Source: Prauserella flavalba
GTDB taxonomy: Bacteria; Actinomycetota; Actinomycetes; Mycobacteriales; Pseudonocardiaceae
Direction: 5' to 3'
DNA length: 64,000 bases
Assembly (NCBI RefSeq): GCF_003202235.1
Contig: NZ_MASU01000013.1
Location: 496,001 to 560,000 of the forward strand
Shown: piece by piece, positions 1 to 8,502 of the stretch
How positions within the stretch are numbered: position 1 is the first letter of the stretch
Layout of the letters: every line of letters begins with the position of its first letter
The notes under the pieces: model-generated
Seen by the model: only the letters and a program-made list of their open reading frames with translations
Told to the model about the DNA's origin: nothing
The model's database searches: none
Program-made: the position numbers and the translations under genes

Positions 1-659
1 TGTGCTTCTCCGGGCCGAACATGATCCCGCTGCGGGGCAACGCCGCGGCACTGCGGTCGTTCGCCGACCGGGCGCTGCGCAGGCAGCGCACGTGCTCCTC
101 GCTCGTCGGCCCCTCCGAGCAGGTGCTGGGGCTGTGGGACGAACTGGCGGCCGAATGGGGTCCCGCACGTGAGATCCGGCAGGACCAGCCGCTGATGGCG
201 CTCGACCGGCTCCCGACGGCGCCCGTCGACCGTGAGGTGCGGCCTGTGCGGCCCGATGAGCTCGACCGGTACCTGCCCGCGGCGATCGCGATGTTCATCG
301 AGGAGGTCGGCGTCGACCCGCGCGCGGGCGACGGCGGCGCGAGCTACCGGGCGAGGGTCGCCGAACTGATCGCGGGGGGTCGCGCGTTCGCCCGGTTCGA
401 GAACGGCGAGGTCGTGTTCAAGGCCGAGATCGGCGCGCTGTCGGAGACGGTGGGCCAGATCCAGGGCGTGTGGGTGCACCCCGACCGGCGCGGCCACGGC
501 CTCGGCTCCGCCGGCACCGCCGCGGTCTCCGCACGGCTCGTCCGTGGCATGGGCCGGGTGGCGAGCCTGTACGTCAACTCGTTCAACTCGCCCGCGCTCG
601 CCGCCTACCGCAAGATCGGGTTCCGGCAGGTCGGCCGGTACGCCACGGTGCTGTTCTGA
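1..659 (+). CDS. GNAT N-acetyltransferase with DUF4081-type N-terminal domain, 5' end outside window
   Basis: Acetyl-CoA-dependent N-acetyltransferase, substrate unknown. The frame is already open at base 3 and reads C-F-S-G-P-N before the first Met at 21, so the true start lies upstream; the C-F-S-G-x-N stretch is typical of the DUF4081 domain that precedes the GNAT fold in actinobacteria. The GNAT domain occupies roughly the last 140 residues and contains the acetyl-CoA loop R-R-G-H-G-L-G near base 490, followed by a conserved N-S-F-N-S/A-Y-R-K-I-G-F segment. In many actinobacteria a gene of this type sits between ispG and the PBP/map pair, and the same PBP and map follow here. The substrate cannot be told from the sequence. 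Confidence 0.85.
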   Translation, partial: CFSGPNMIPLRGNAAALRSFADRALRRQRTCSSLVGPSEQVLGLWDELAAEWGPAREIRQDQPLMALDRLPTAPVDREVRPVRPDELDRYLPAAIAMFIEEVGVDPRAGDGGASYRARVAELIAGGRAFARFENGEVVFKAEIGALSETVGQIQGVWVHPDRRGHGLGSAGTAAVSARLVRGMGRVASLYVNSFNSPALAAYRKIGFRQVGRYATVLF

Positions 660-665
660 GTGTCG

Positions 666-682
666 CGGGCGGACCCCGCCCG
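666..682 (+). terminator. short GC-rich hairpin after the GNAT gene
   Basis: A 7-bp perfect stem (CGGGCGG / CCGCCCG) with a 3-base loop lies just after the GNAT stop codon. There is no T-run, so it is a weak terminator candidate at best. A possible -10 element, CATACT, follows at 692-697 and would serve the PBP gene that starts at 706. Confidence 0.35.
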
Positions 683-705
683 TTCGGTCTGCATACTGAT
701 CAGTC

Positions 706-2508
706 GTGCGAGCAGGACGTCACCGGATCGGCGCGGCGCTGGCGTGCGCCGCGCTCGTGGTCAGCGGTTGCAGTGTGTTCGGCGGGCCCGACCCCGGGGA
801 CACGGTCGGCGAGTTCCTCGAGGCGTTCGCGGGCGGGGACACCGCCGCGGCCGCAGGGCTGACCGACTCGCCCGAGGTCGCCAAGGCCGTGCTCGACCAG
901 GCGCGCGGGGCGCTGGAACCCACATCGATCGGCACGTCCGTCGGCGAGGTCGCCGAGGAGGGCGAGGCCGGAGCGACCGTGGGCTACCGCCTCGACTGGA
1001 AGCTCGCCGGGAAGCGGCGGTGGGCCTACGAGGCGCGGGCGCGGCTGCACCAGGTCGACGGCGAGTGGAGGCTGCGCTGGGAGCCTGCGCTGGTGCACCC
1101 GGAGCTGGGCGTGCAGCAGGGCCTCGCGCTGCGGACCGAGACCCCGCCGCCGGCGCCCGTGCTCGACCGCGACGGCGCGCCGCTGCTGCAGGCCGACACC
1201 GTGATCGGCGTGGTCGTGGACGGCAAGGCGGCGGGGGGTCGGCTCGACGCGGTGGCCGGCACGCTCGCGGACCAGCTGGGCAGGCTGGAGCCGAGCATCA
1301 CCAGGCAGTCGATCCTCGACGGGGTCAGGGGCACCGAGCAGGGCAAGGGCTACCTCGTGGCGAGCCTGCGCTCGGCCGACTACCAGTCGGTGAAGCCGGC
1401 CATCTACGAACTGCCCGGCGTGCGGTTCACGAGCGAGGAGCGGCTGCTGAGCGCCGAGCGCGGGCTGGGCAGCCAGGTGCTGCCCGCGATCCGCGGCGAG
1501 GTCGCCGACCGCGTCGCGGGCCGCGAGGGCTGGCGCGTGGTGACCACCGACCCGACGGGTGCGGAGATCGCCGAGCTGCACGCCGAGCAGGCGCGCCCTG
1601 CCGACGCCGTGTCGGCCACGCTCAGCCGCGGCGCACAGCAGGCCGCCGAGGACGCGCTGCGGGACGTCGCCAAGCCCGCGGCCATCGTGGCGTTGCAGGC
1701 GTCGACCGGTGAGCTGCTCGCGGTCGCGCAGAACGAGACCGCCGACGAGCAGGGCGCGATCGCGCTGACCGGCCGTTACCCGCCCGGCTCGACGTTCAAG
1801 ATCGCCACCGCGGCGGCGGCCCTGTCCGAGGGCAAGGCCGGGCCGGGCACGCTGGTGGACTGCCCGCCGACCACGACCATCGAGGGCAGGCGCATCCCCA
1901 ACGACGACGAGTTCGGCCTCGGCAGGGTGCCCCTGCACACGGCGTTCGCGCGCTCGTGCAACACGACGTTCGCGCGCCTGGCCGTGGACCTGCCCGCGGA
2001 CGCGCTCACCAAGGCGGCACGCGACCTGGGCATCGGCGCCGACTTCGTGATCCCCGGCATCACCACGATCACCGGTTCGGTGCCGCCCGCCGAGGAGACC
2101 GTGCAGCGCGCGGAGAACGGCTTCGGGCAGGGCAAGACGCTCGCGAGCCCGTTCGGGCTGGCGGTGGCCGCGGGCACGGTCGCGGCGGGCAAGACGCCGG
2201 TGCCGAGCCTGCTGAAGGGCGAGGAGACCAAGGCGACCCATCTCGGCGAACCGATCGGCGAGGACGTGCTGTCGGCGCTGCGGACGATGATGCGCGAGGT
2301 GGTGACCGACGGCACGGCGACCGTGCTCGCGGGACTGCCCGGCGTGCATGGCAAGACGGGAACGGCGCAGTTCGGCGACGGCACCCGCTCGCACGGCTGG
2401 TTCGCCGGGTACCAGGGCGACGTCGCGTTCTCGGTGCTGATGGTCGACGGAGGCAGCTCGGCGCCCGCCGTCGAGGCCGCGCAGCGGTTCCTCGGCGCAC
2501 TGAGCTAG
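706..2508 (+). CDS. Class B penicillin-binding protein, lipoprotein with MecA-like N-terminal domain
   Basis: D,D-transpeptidase that cross-links peptidoglycan on the outer face of the membrane. Protein of 600 residues. It begins with a lipoprotein signal (V-V-S-G-C, lipidated Cys near residue 22), then an NTF2-like MecA-type domain (about 25-150), a PBP dimerisation region and the transpeptidase domain (about 325-600). All three active-site motifs are present: S362-T-F-K, S417-C-N and K550-T-G. The start is a GTG with a CATACT -10-like element only about 10 bases upstream, suggesting a very short leader. Related proteins include MecA/PbpA-type enzymes with low beta-lactam affinity, but drug response cannot be deduced here. 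Map follows after a toxin-antitoxin scar. Confidence 0.93.
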   Translation: MRAGRHRIGAALACAALVVSGCSVFGGPDPGDTVGEFLEAFAGGDTAAAAGLTDSPEVAKAVLDQARGALEPTSIGTSVGEVAEEGEAGATVGYRLDWKLAGKRRWAYEARARLHQVDGEWRLRWEPALVHPELGVQQGLALRTETPPPAPVLDRDGAPLLQADTVIGVVVDGKAAGGRLDAVAGTLADQLGRLEPSITRQSILDGVRGTEQGKGYLVASLRSADYQSVKPAIYELPGVRFTSEERLLSAERGLGSQVLPAIRGEVADRVAGREGWRVVTTDPTGAEIAELHAEQARPADAVSATLSRGAQQAAEDALRDVAKPAAIVALQASTGELLAVAQNETADEQGAIALTGRYPPGSTFKIATAAAALSEGKAGPGTLVDCPPTTTIEGRRIPNDDEFGLGRVPLHTAFARSCNTTFARLAVDLPADALTKAARDLGIGADFVIPGITTITGSVPPAEETVQRAENGFGQGKTLASPFGLAVAAGTVAAGKTPVPSLLKGEETKATHLGEPIGEDVLSALRTMMREVVTDGTATVLAGLPGVHGKTGTAQFGDGTRSHGWFAGYQGDVAFSVLMVDGGSSAPAVEAAQRFLGALS

Positions 2509-2527
2509 AAGTGCTGCCAGGTAGCAG

Positions 2528-2751
2528 ATGGAGACGATCGGGGTACGCGAGCTGCGGCAGAGCGCGAGCGTGTACAGGTGCTGGACGCCGCGGGTTCCCT
2601 GCCGGGGCCGCTGCGCTCACCGGACGCCATCCATCTCGCGTCGGCGATGCGGGTCCGCGCCGAGCTCGAGTACCTGGTCGCCTACGACCAGCGGCTGCTG
2701 GAGACCGCGCGACTCGCCGGTCTCCCGATCGCGTCTCCGGGGGCGTCGTAG
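2528..2751 (+). pseudogene. VapBC-type toxin-antitoxin scar (antitoxin N-terminus joined to PIN toxin C-terminus)
   Basis: Remnant, not a working gene. Bases 2528-2578 read M-E-T-I-G-V-R-E-L-R-Q-S-A-S-V-Y-R, the usual start of a Phd/VapB antitoxin. From 2578, in another frame, 57 codons to the TAG at 2749 resemble the C-terminal third of a PIN-domain VapC toxin, with S-P-D-A-I-H-L-A-S-A followed by Y-D-Q-R-L-L-E-T-A and an ending S-P-G-A. The simplest reading is one internal deletion that removed the antitoxin C-terminus and most of the toxin, including its first catalytic aspartate, leaving the ends fused out of frame. Base composition does not differ visibly from its neighbours. Confidence 0.75.
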
Positions 2752-2760
2752 GCTGGGGAC

Positions 2761-3618
2761 ATGCCCGTTCGTGCCCCGCTCCAGCCTGGCGTGCAGACGC
2801 CGCTTCGCCCCGTTCCCTCCTCCATCGCGCGCCCCGAGTACGTTGGCAAGCCGGCTCCGCAGCGTGACTCCGGCAACGGCGTACGGACGCCCGAGGTCAT
2901 CGAGGCCATGCGGGTGGCGAGCAGGATCGCCGCGCAGGCCCTGGAAGAGGGCGGCAAGGCCGTCAAGCCCGGCAACACCACCGACGACATCGACAAGGTC
3001 GTGCACGAGTTCCTGCTCGACCACGGCGCCTATCCGTCGACGCTGGGCTACCGCAACTTCCCCAAGTCGTGCTGCACCTCGCTCAACGAGGTCATCTGCC
3101 ACGGCATCCCCGACTCGACCGTGATCGAGGACGGCGACATCTGCAACATCGACGTCACCGCCTACATCGGCGGTGTGCACGGCGACACCAACGCGACGTT
3201 CCTCGCCGGGGACGTCTCCGAGGAGGTGCGGCTGCTCGTCGAGCGCACCCGCGAGGCGACCATGCGCGCGATCAAGGCCGTGCGCCCTGGCAGGCAGCTC
3301 AACGTCATCGGCCGGGTCATCGAGTCCTACGCCAAGCGGTTCGGCTACGGCGTGGTCCGCGACTTCACCGGCCACGGCGTCGGGCCCTCCTTCCACACCG
3401 CGCCGACGGTGCTGCACTACGAGGAGCCGTCGGTCACCACGGTGATCGAGCAGAACATGACCTTCACGATCGAGCCGATGATCACGCTCGGCACCATCGA
3501 CTACGACGTCTGGGACGACGACTGGACGGTCACCACCAAGGACAAGAAGTGGACCGCCCAGTTCGAGCACACGATCGTCGTCACCGAGAGCGGTGCGGAG
3601 ATCCTCACCCTGCCGTGA
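2761..3618 (+). CDS. map: Type I methionine aminopeptidase
   Basis: Cytoplasmic metalloprotease that removes the initiator methionine from new proteins. Protein of 285 residues; the first 35 or so are the proline-rich N-terminal extension known from actinobacterial MetAP1c, then the pita-bread catalytic domain. The five metal ligands are all visible: D131 (N-I-D-V), D142 (G-D-T-N), H205 (G-H-G-V-G), E238 (I-E-P-M) and E269 (F-E-H-T). ATG start, 9 bases after the toxin-antitoxin scar. The PBP-map order is common in actinobacteria. Nothing is missing, so it should be active. Confidence 0.97.
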   Translation: MPVRAPLQPGVQTPLRPVPSSIARPEYVGKPAPQRDSGNGVRTPEVIEAMRVASRIAAQALEEGGKAVKPGNTTDDIDKVVHEFLLDHGAYPSTLGYRNFPKSCCTSLNEVICHGIPDSTVIEDGDICNIDVTAYIGGVHGDTNATFLAGDVSEEVRLLVERTREATMRAIKAVRPGRQLNVIGRVIESYAKRFGYGVVRDFTGHGVGPSFHTAPTVLHYEEPSVTTVIEQNMTFTIEPMITLGTIDYDVWDDDWTVTTKDKKWTAQFEHTIVVTESGAEILTLP

Positions 3619-3705
3619 GGTAGCTCCATCCCACACAACTCGGCACCGGGTTGTGGCTCGCGCACACATGGTTGACGGGGCGCTCTGCTCGTACCGTCAG
3701 CTGCC

Positions 3706-4458
3706 ATGACCAGCACCGCCCTGCACGGCAGGACCGCACTCGTCACCGGCGGCGCGAGCGGCATCGGCCGCGCCTGCGTGCACGCGCTGAGCGAGGCCGG
3801 GGCGAAGGTGCACCTCGTCGACGCCGACGCGGACGGAGCCTCGGCGACGGCCGAGGAGACCGGCGCCGTGGCGCACGTCGCCGACCTCACCGACCCCGCC
3901 GCCGTGGCCGGGCTGCCCGCCGAGGTCGACGTGCTCGTCAACAACGCCGGCTTCCAGCACATCGCCGCCATCCCGGACTTCCCGTCCGAGACGTTCACCG
4001 CGATGCAGCAGCTGATGGTCACCACGCCGTTCCTGCTCATGCGGCACTGCCTGCCCGCGATGTACGAGCGAGGCTGGGGCAGGCTGATCAACATCTCCAG
4101 CGTGCACGGCGTGCGCGCGAGCCCGAACAAGGCCGCCTACGTCGCCGCCAAACACGGCCTCGAAGGGCTCAGCAAGGTCGCCGCGCTCGAGGGCGCCGCA
4201 CACGGAGTGACCAGCAACTGCGTCGATCCCGGCTACGTGCGCACCGCGCTCGTCGAGGGGCAGGTCGCCGACCAGGCCCGCTCGCGCGGCATCCCCGAAC
4301 GCGCCGTGGTGGACGAGGTCTTCCTCGGCCGCACGGCCCTCAAGCGCCTCATCGAGCCCGCCGAGGTCGCCGCCGTGGTGCTCTGGCTCTGCGGCGAGCA
4401 GGCCGGCTACCTCACCGGCGCGTCCATCCCGCTCGACGGCGGCTGGACCGCCAGCTAG
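3706..4458 (+). CDS. SDR-family dehydrogenase, probable 3-hydroxybutyrate dehydrogenase
   Basis: NAD(P)-dependent short-chain dehydrogenase/reductase, 250 residues. The cofactor loop T-G-G-A-S-G-I-G is at 14-21, the catalytic Ser is in I-S-S (131-132), and Tyr145-x3-Lys149 is intact. The V-N-N-A-G-F-Q-H stretch, the C-terminal C-V-D-P-G-Y-V-R-T segment and the overall length match bacterial 3-hydroxybutyrate dehydrogenases, which oxidise (R)-3-hydroxybutyrate to acetoacetate. It is followed on the same strand by an organic-acid MFS gene and a PucR-type regulator, which fits a small catabolic unit for a short hydroxy acid. SDR substrates are hard to predict, so the family is certain but the substrate is moderate. 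Confidence 0.8.
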   Translation: MTSTALHGRTALVTGGASGIGRACVHALSEAGAKVHLVDADADGASATAEETGAVAHVADLTDPAAVAGLPAEVDVLVNNAGFQHIAAIPDFPSETFTAMQQLMVTTPFLLMRHCLPAMYERGWGRLINISSVHGVRASPNKAAYVAAKHGLEGLSKVAALEGAAHGVTSNCVDPGYVRTALVEGQVADQARSRGIPERAVVDEVFLGRTALKRLIEPAEVAAVVLWLCGEQAGYLTGASIPLDGGWTAS

Positions 4459-4499
4459 CTCTCCCGTTTCCCGTTCGCACAACGAAGTGGTGATGCCCC

Positions 4500-5816
4500 A
4501 TGCCCGAGGCCAGGCCCATCAAACGCATCGTCGGCGCCAGCATGATCGGCACGACGATCGAGTGATACGACTTCTTCCTGTTCGGCTCCGCCGCCGCGCT
4601 CGTGTTCAACACGCTGTTCTTCCCCGACGCCGACCCGCTCACGGGCACCCTGCTGGCGTTCGGCACCTACGCGATCGGGTTCATCGCCAGGCCGCTCGGC
4701 GGGCTCGTCTTCGGGCACTACGGCGACAAGCTCGGCCGCAAGAAGCTCCTCGTGCTGAGCCTGCTCATGATGGGCGGAGCGACCTTCGCGATGGGCCTGG
4801 TGCCCACCTACGCGAGCATCGGCATCGCCGCGCCGCTGCTGCTGATCCTGCTGCGCCTGGTGCAGGGGTTCGCGCTCGGCGGTGAGTGGGGCGGCGCGGT
4901 GCTCATCGTGTCCGAGCACGGCGACGCCAGGCGGCGCGGCTTCTGGGCGTCGTGGCCGCAGGCCGGAGCCCCCGGCGGCAACCTGCTCGCCACGGCCGTG
5001 CTGGCGATCCTCGCCGCCGTGCAGAGCGACGCGGCGTTCGAGTCGTGGGGCTGGCGTATCCCGTTCCTGCTCTCCGGGCTGCTCGTGGTGATCGGGCTGT
5101 GGATCCGGCTGTCGGTGTCGGAGTCGCCGGTGTTCCTGGAGGCCGTCAAGCAGGCCGAGGAACAGCCCGCGCCGGAGAAGGCCCCGATCGTCACCGTCGT
5201 GCGGCACAGCTGGCGGCAGGTGCTGATCGCGATGGGCGCCCGCTTCGGCGAGAACGTCTCCTACTACGTGCTCACGGCGTTCGTGCTCGTGTACCTCACC
5301 AACCAGCTCGACCTGCCGAAGTCGACAGGCCTGAACGCGGTGCTGATCGGCTCGGCCATCCACTTCGTCACGATCCCGCTGTGGGGACTGCTGTCCGACC
5401 TCGTCGGGCGCAGGGCGGTGTACGCCTTCGGCGCCGTCGGCATGGGGGTGTGGGCGTTCGTGTTCTTCGCGATGCTCGACACCCGATCCACGTTCGGGAT
5501 CATCGCCGCGGTCACCATCGGGCTCGTGCTGCACGGCGCGATGTACGGCCCGCAGGCGGCGTTCTTCTCGGAGCTCTTCGGCACCAAGGTGCGCTACTCG
5601 GGTGCCTCGATCGGCTACCAGCTCGCGTCGATCGTCGCGGGCGGCCTCGCCCCGCTCATCGCCACAGCCCTGCTGGACAGCGCCGGCGCGAGCCTGCTGA
5701 TCTCGTGCTACCTCGCCGCCACGTGCGTGCTCACGCTCGTCGCCGTGTACCTCGCGAAGGAAACGCGCGGCACCTCGCTTCGGGACGCCGAGCAGCCGTC
5801 CTCGGTGACAGCATGA
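4500..5816 (+). pseudogene. MHS-family (ShiA/KgtP-like) MFS transporter interrupted by an in-frame TGA
   Basis: Proton-linked organic-acid transporter, 438 codons if read from the ATG at 4500, the normal family length. The start M-P-E-A-R-P-I-K-R and the conserved G-T-T-I-E-[stop]-Y-D-F-F-L-F-G show that codon 22 (TGA at 4563-4565) replaces the Trp (TGG) found in nearly every family member. The rest is intact, with about 12 membrane segments, a G-x-x-x-D-x-x-G-R-K/R loop (G-D-K-L-G-R-K-K) and R-L-V-Q-G-F-A-L-G-G-E-W-G. A restart at the GTG at 4602 would drop the first membrane segment. The options are a recent pseudogene, a sequencing error or readthrough. The 5 bases to the next gene suggest cotranscription with the PucR regulator. 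Confidence 0.8.
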
Positions 5817-5820
5817 GGAC

Positions 5821-7611
5821 GTGACCGACAGCGAACACCGCCTGCTGGAACTGCTGGCCGCGGGCGCGAGCAGTGACGAGCTGGCTCGCGTCCCCGCGGA
5901 CGGCGCGGCGGTGCGCCTCGCGATGGACATCCGCCGCACGCTGGATGCCCGCAGCCGCAGGGAGGCCGAGCTCGCCGCGCTGTTCGACACGGCGAGCGAC
6001 CTCGCGCGGCTGCGGGACCTCGACGCCGTGCTGCGCTCGATCGTGCACAGGGCGCGGATGCTGCTGCGCGTGGACGTCTCGTACCTGAGTCTCAACGACG
6101 AGGCCGAGGGCGGCACGTACATGCGGGTGACCGACGGTTCCGCGTCGGCGTTGTTCCAGCAGCTGCGGCTGGGCATGGGAGAGGGACTCGGCGGGCTCGT
6201 CGCGCAGACCGCCCGCCCGTACGCGACCGCGAACTACCCCGCCGACGACCGGTTCGAGCACACCGGGCCCATCGACCGCGCGGTGGGCGACGAGGGGCTC
6301 GTGGCGATCCTTGGCGTCCCGCTCTCGCTCGGCGAGCAGGTGATCGGCGTGCTGTACGCCTCGGACCGGCGCACGCGGGAGTTCTCGCCGGACGAGGTGG
6401 CGTTGCTGTCGTCGTTCGCCGACCACGCGGCGATCGCCATCGACAACGCGCGGGCCCTGGCGGAGCTGGCCAGCGCGAACGCGACGATCAGGGCCCACCA
6501 CGAGTCACTGGCCAGGGCTCAGGAGGCGCACGACCGGCTCACGGAACTCGTGCTCGGCGGCGCCGACGTGCGGCAGGTCGCCGAGGCCGTGGCCGCGGTG
6601 CTCGGCGGCGGGATCGTCGTGCACGACGCCGACGGCGCCGAACTGGGCCGCTCAGGCGGCGGTCCGGCTACTCGCTCGCCGGAGGCCATCGCAGCCTCGC
6701 GTACGGCGGGCAGGGCGGTGCCCGACGGCGACGTGTGGGTGTGCGCCGTGCTGGCGGGGCCCGAGCTGCTGGGCAGCATCACGCTGAGCGGCAGGCCCGC
6801 GCTGTCCGACGCCGACCGGCGCCTGTTCGAACGCGCGAGCGTGGTGACGGCGCTGCTGTTGCTGCTGCGCCGTTCCGCCGCGGAGGCCGAGGACAGGGTG
6901 CGCGGCGAGCTGGTGGCCGACCTGCTGACGACGCCGGGGCGCGATCCGGCGGCCCTGCTGGACCGGGGACGCAGGCTCGGCGTGGACCTCGCCGCTCCGC
7001 ACGTGGTGCTCGCGCTGCACGCCGGGGACGTTTCGCGGGCCCGGCTCGCCTCGGCCGCCGCCCGGCGCGGCGTACTCGCCGGGGTGCACGCGGAGCAGGT
7101 GGTGCTGCTCGCGGTGAGCGAGTCGCCGGGTGCCTTCTCGCGCACGCTCGCGACCGATCTGACCGCCGTGCTGGGCTCGCCGGTCACCGTGGGCGCCGCC
7201 GGGCCCGCGAGCGGGCCCGCCGAGCTCGCCGCCGCGCACGCCGAGGCGGCCCGCTGCCTGCGCGCGCTGCTCGTGCTCGGCAGGCAGGGGCACGGTGCGG
7301 CACCGGCCGAGCTGGGCTTCGTGGGACTCGTGCTGGGCGATCGGGCGGACGTGCCCGAGTTCGTGCGGGCGACGCTCGGCCCCGTGCTCGACTACGACGA
7401 GGCCAAGGGCACGGAGCTGCTGCGCACGCTGCGGGCCTACTTCGGGTGCGGCGGCAACCTCTCGCGGGCCAAGGACGAGCTGCACGTCCACGTCAACACG
7501 GTGGCGCAGCGCCTGGAACGGATCTCGTCGCTGCTCGGCCCCGGCTGGCAGGACCCGGACCGTGCACTGGAGCTCCAGCTGGCCCTCCGCCTGCGGGAAC
7601 TCGCTAGCTGA
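5821..7611 (+). CDS. GAF-domain PucR/CdaR-family transcriptional regulator
   Basis: Cytoplasmic transcription factor, 596 residues. A short N-terminal helix region leads into a GAF domain (about 50-205, with an A-D-D-R-F-E-H-T-G-P-I-D segment and A-D-H-A-A-I-A-I-D-N-A-R-A at its end), then a coiled linker, a middle GGDEF-like/CdaR region, and a PucR-type helix-turn-helix at the C-terminus (about 535-590, L-R-A-Y-F-x-C-G-G-N-L-S-R-A followed by H-V-H-V-N-T-V). PucR-family proteins usually activate genes for use of a small metabolite sensed by the GAF or central domain. It starts 5 bases after the MFS gene and so probably controls the dehydrogenase-transporter unit. The ligand is unknown. Confidence 0.88.
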   Translation: MTDSEHRLLELLAAGASSDELARVPADGAAVRLAMDIRRTLDARSRREAELAALFDTASDLARLRDLDAVLRSIVHRARMLLRVDVSYLSLNDEAEGGTYMRVTDGSASALFQQLRLGMGEGLGGLVAQTARPYATANYPADDRFEHTGPIDRAVGDEGLVAILGVPLSLGEQVIGVLYASDRRTREFSPDEVALLSSFADHAAIAIDNARALAELASANATIRAHHESLARAQEAHDRLTELVLGGADVRQVAEAVAAVLGGGIVVHDADGAELGRSGGGPATRSPEAIAASRTAGRAVPDGDVWVCAVLAGPELLGSITLSGRPALSDADRRLFERASVVTALLLLLRRSAAEAEDRVRGELVADLLTTPGRDPAALLDRGRRLGVDLAAPHVVLALHAGDVSRARLASAAARRGVLAGVHAEQVVLLAVSESPGAFSRTLATDLTAVLGSPVTVGAAGPASGPAELAAAHAEAARCLRALLVLGRQGHGAAPAELGFVGLVLGDRADVPEFVRATLGPVLDYDEAKGTELLRTLRAYFGCGGNLSRAKDELHVHVNTVAQRLERISSLLGPGWQDPDRALELQLALRLRELAS

Positions 7612-7619
7612 GCCCAACC

Positions 7620-7726
7620 GCAGTGAAGGCCACCATGCCTGCGCCCACCCGTCTCCCGCCACCACCCAAACGGAGGCGCTCCGCGCCGCTGTGTTCGATC
7701 AACGCAGTGAAGGTGGCCTTCACTGC
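7620..7726. repeat. Palindromic repeat, long class, copy A
   Basis: Terminal inverted repeats of 15 bp, perfect (7620-7634 GCAGTGAAGGCCACC and 7712-7726), enclose a core of about 77 bp. The core contains C-G-T-C-T-C-C...G-G-A-G-G-C-G and C-G-C-T-G-T-G-T-T-C-G-A-T-C, shared with copies C (17692) and D (17835, reversed). It lies between the convergent PucR and GntR genes and probably ends transcription from both sides. No open reading frame of interest lies inside it. Confidence 0.85.
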
Positions 7727-7765
7727 ATCGGCCACCACCCGCACGGGTCACCACTGCCTGTGGCG

Positions 7766-8452
7766 TTACTGCTCCAGGTCCTCGTCGCTGCGGGCGAGCA
7801 GCTCGGTGAGGAAGCCGCTGGCCTCGGCGACGGCGCGGTCCGGGTCCCGCGCGGCGATGGCCTCCAGCAGACCGTGGTGGCCGATGGGCTCGGCGTTGGA
7901 CAGGGTGGTCTGCGAGGTCGCGGCGACGCTCGCCGTCACCACCTCCGTGAGGCCCCGGTACAGCTCGATGAGCAGCCTGTTGTGGCTCGCCTGCACGGTG
8001 AGCAGGTGAAACTCGGCGTCCGCGCGGACGAACTCCTCGAAGTGCTGCGCCTGCCACGCCGCGTCGCGCCGGCTGAGCGCGTCGGCGAGCTGCCGCAACT
8101 CCTCCTCGGTGCGTTCGGTGGCGGCCAGCCGCGCGCCCTCGACCTCCAGCGGCCTGCGGACCTGCAGCACCTCGCGCAGCTCCGATCCGGCCAGCCTGCG
8201 GATGGCGCCGGAGACCTCGCTGGTGGCCCTGACGTAGGTGCCCGCGCCCTGACGCACCTCCAGCAGCCCGCTGTGGGCGAGCGCGCGGACCGCCTCGCGC
8301 ACCGTGTTGCGTCCCACACCGAGGCTCGCGACGAGCTCGGACTCGGTCGGAATGCGCTCGCCGAGCGGCCATTCGCCCTGGCGGATCGCCTCGCGGAGCT
8401 GGTGGATCACCTGGTCGACGAGTCCGGAACGTTGCGTGGCCGCGAGAGGCAC
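7766..8452 (-). CDS. GntR/FadR-family (FCD) transcriptional regulator
   Basis: DNA-binding regulator of 228 residues. The winged helix-turn-helix is at about 8-75 (Q-V-I-H-Q-L-R-E-A-I, then G-V-G-R-N-T-V-R-E-A-V-R-A-L recognition helix and R-Q-G-A-G-T-Y-V wing) and an FCD ligand domain at about 90-220 with the metal/effector histidines in F-H-L and H-H-G-L-L. GTG start. It is divergent from the CynX-type transporter at 8503 with only 50 bases between the starts, so it very likely controls that transporter and itself. FadR-type regulators commonly sense carboxylates; the effector here is unknown. Confidence 0.92.
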   Translation of the reverse strand: MPLAATQRSGLVDQVIHQLREAIRQGEWPLGERIPTESELVASLGVGRNTVREAVRALAHSGLLEVRQGAGTYVRATSEVSGAIRRLAGSELREVLQVRRPLEVEGARLAATERTEEELRQLADALSRRDAAWQAQHFEEFVRADAEFHLLTVQASHNRLLIELYRGLTEVVTASVAATSQTTLSNAEPIGHHGLLEAIAARDPDRAVAEASGFLTELLARSDEDLEQ

Positions 8453-8497
8453 CCGATCATCCCTTCAGCCGATCATCCTACCTTTGAGCTAGGGTAG
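8453..8497. promoter_or_regulatory. Direct repeats and inverted repeat in the GntR/CynX divergent promoter
   Basis: CCGATCATCC occurs twice in direct orientation (8453-8462 and 8469-8478), followed by an inverted repeat CTACC (8478-8482) / GGTAG (8493-8497). The second half overlaps TAGGGT, a possible -10 for the transporter whose ATG is at 8503, giving an almost leaderless message. These are candidate binding sites for the GntR protein; the assignment is inference from position and symmetry. Confidence 0.45.
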
Positions 8498-8502
8498 CGG
8501 AC

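Noticed and set aside
2528-3124. 198-codon frame starting with the antitoxin-like sequence
   Set aside because: After the first 17 codons it runs out of frame through the toxin scar and into map; only the start is meaningful.
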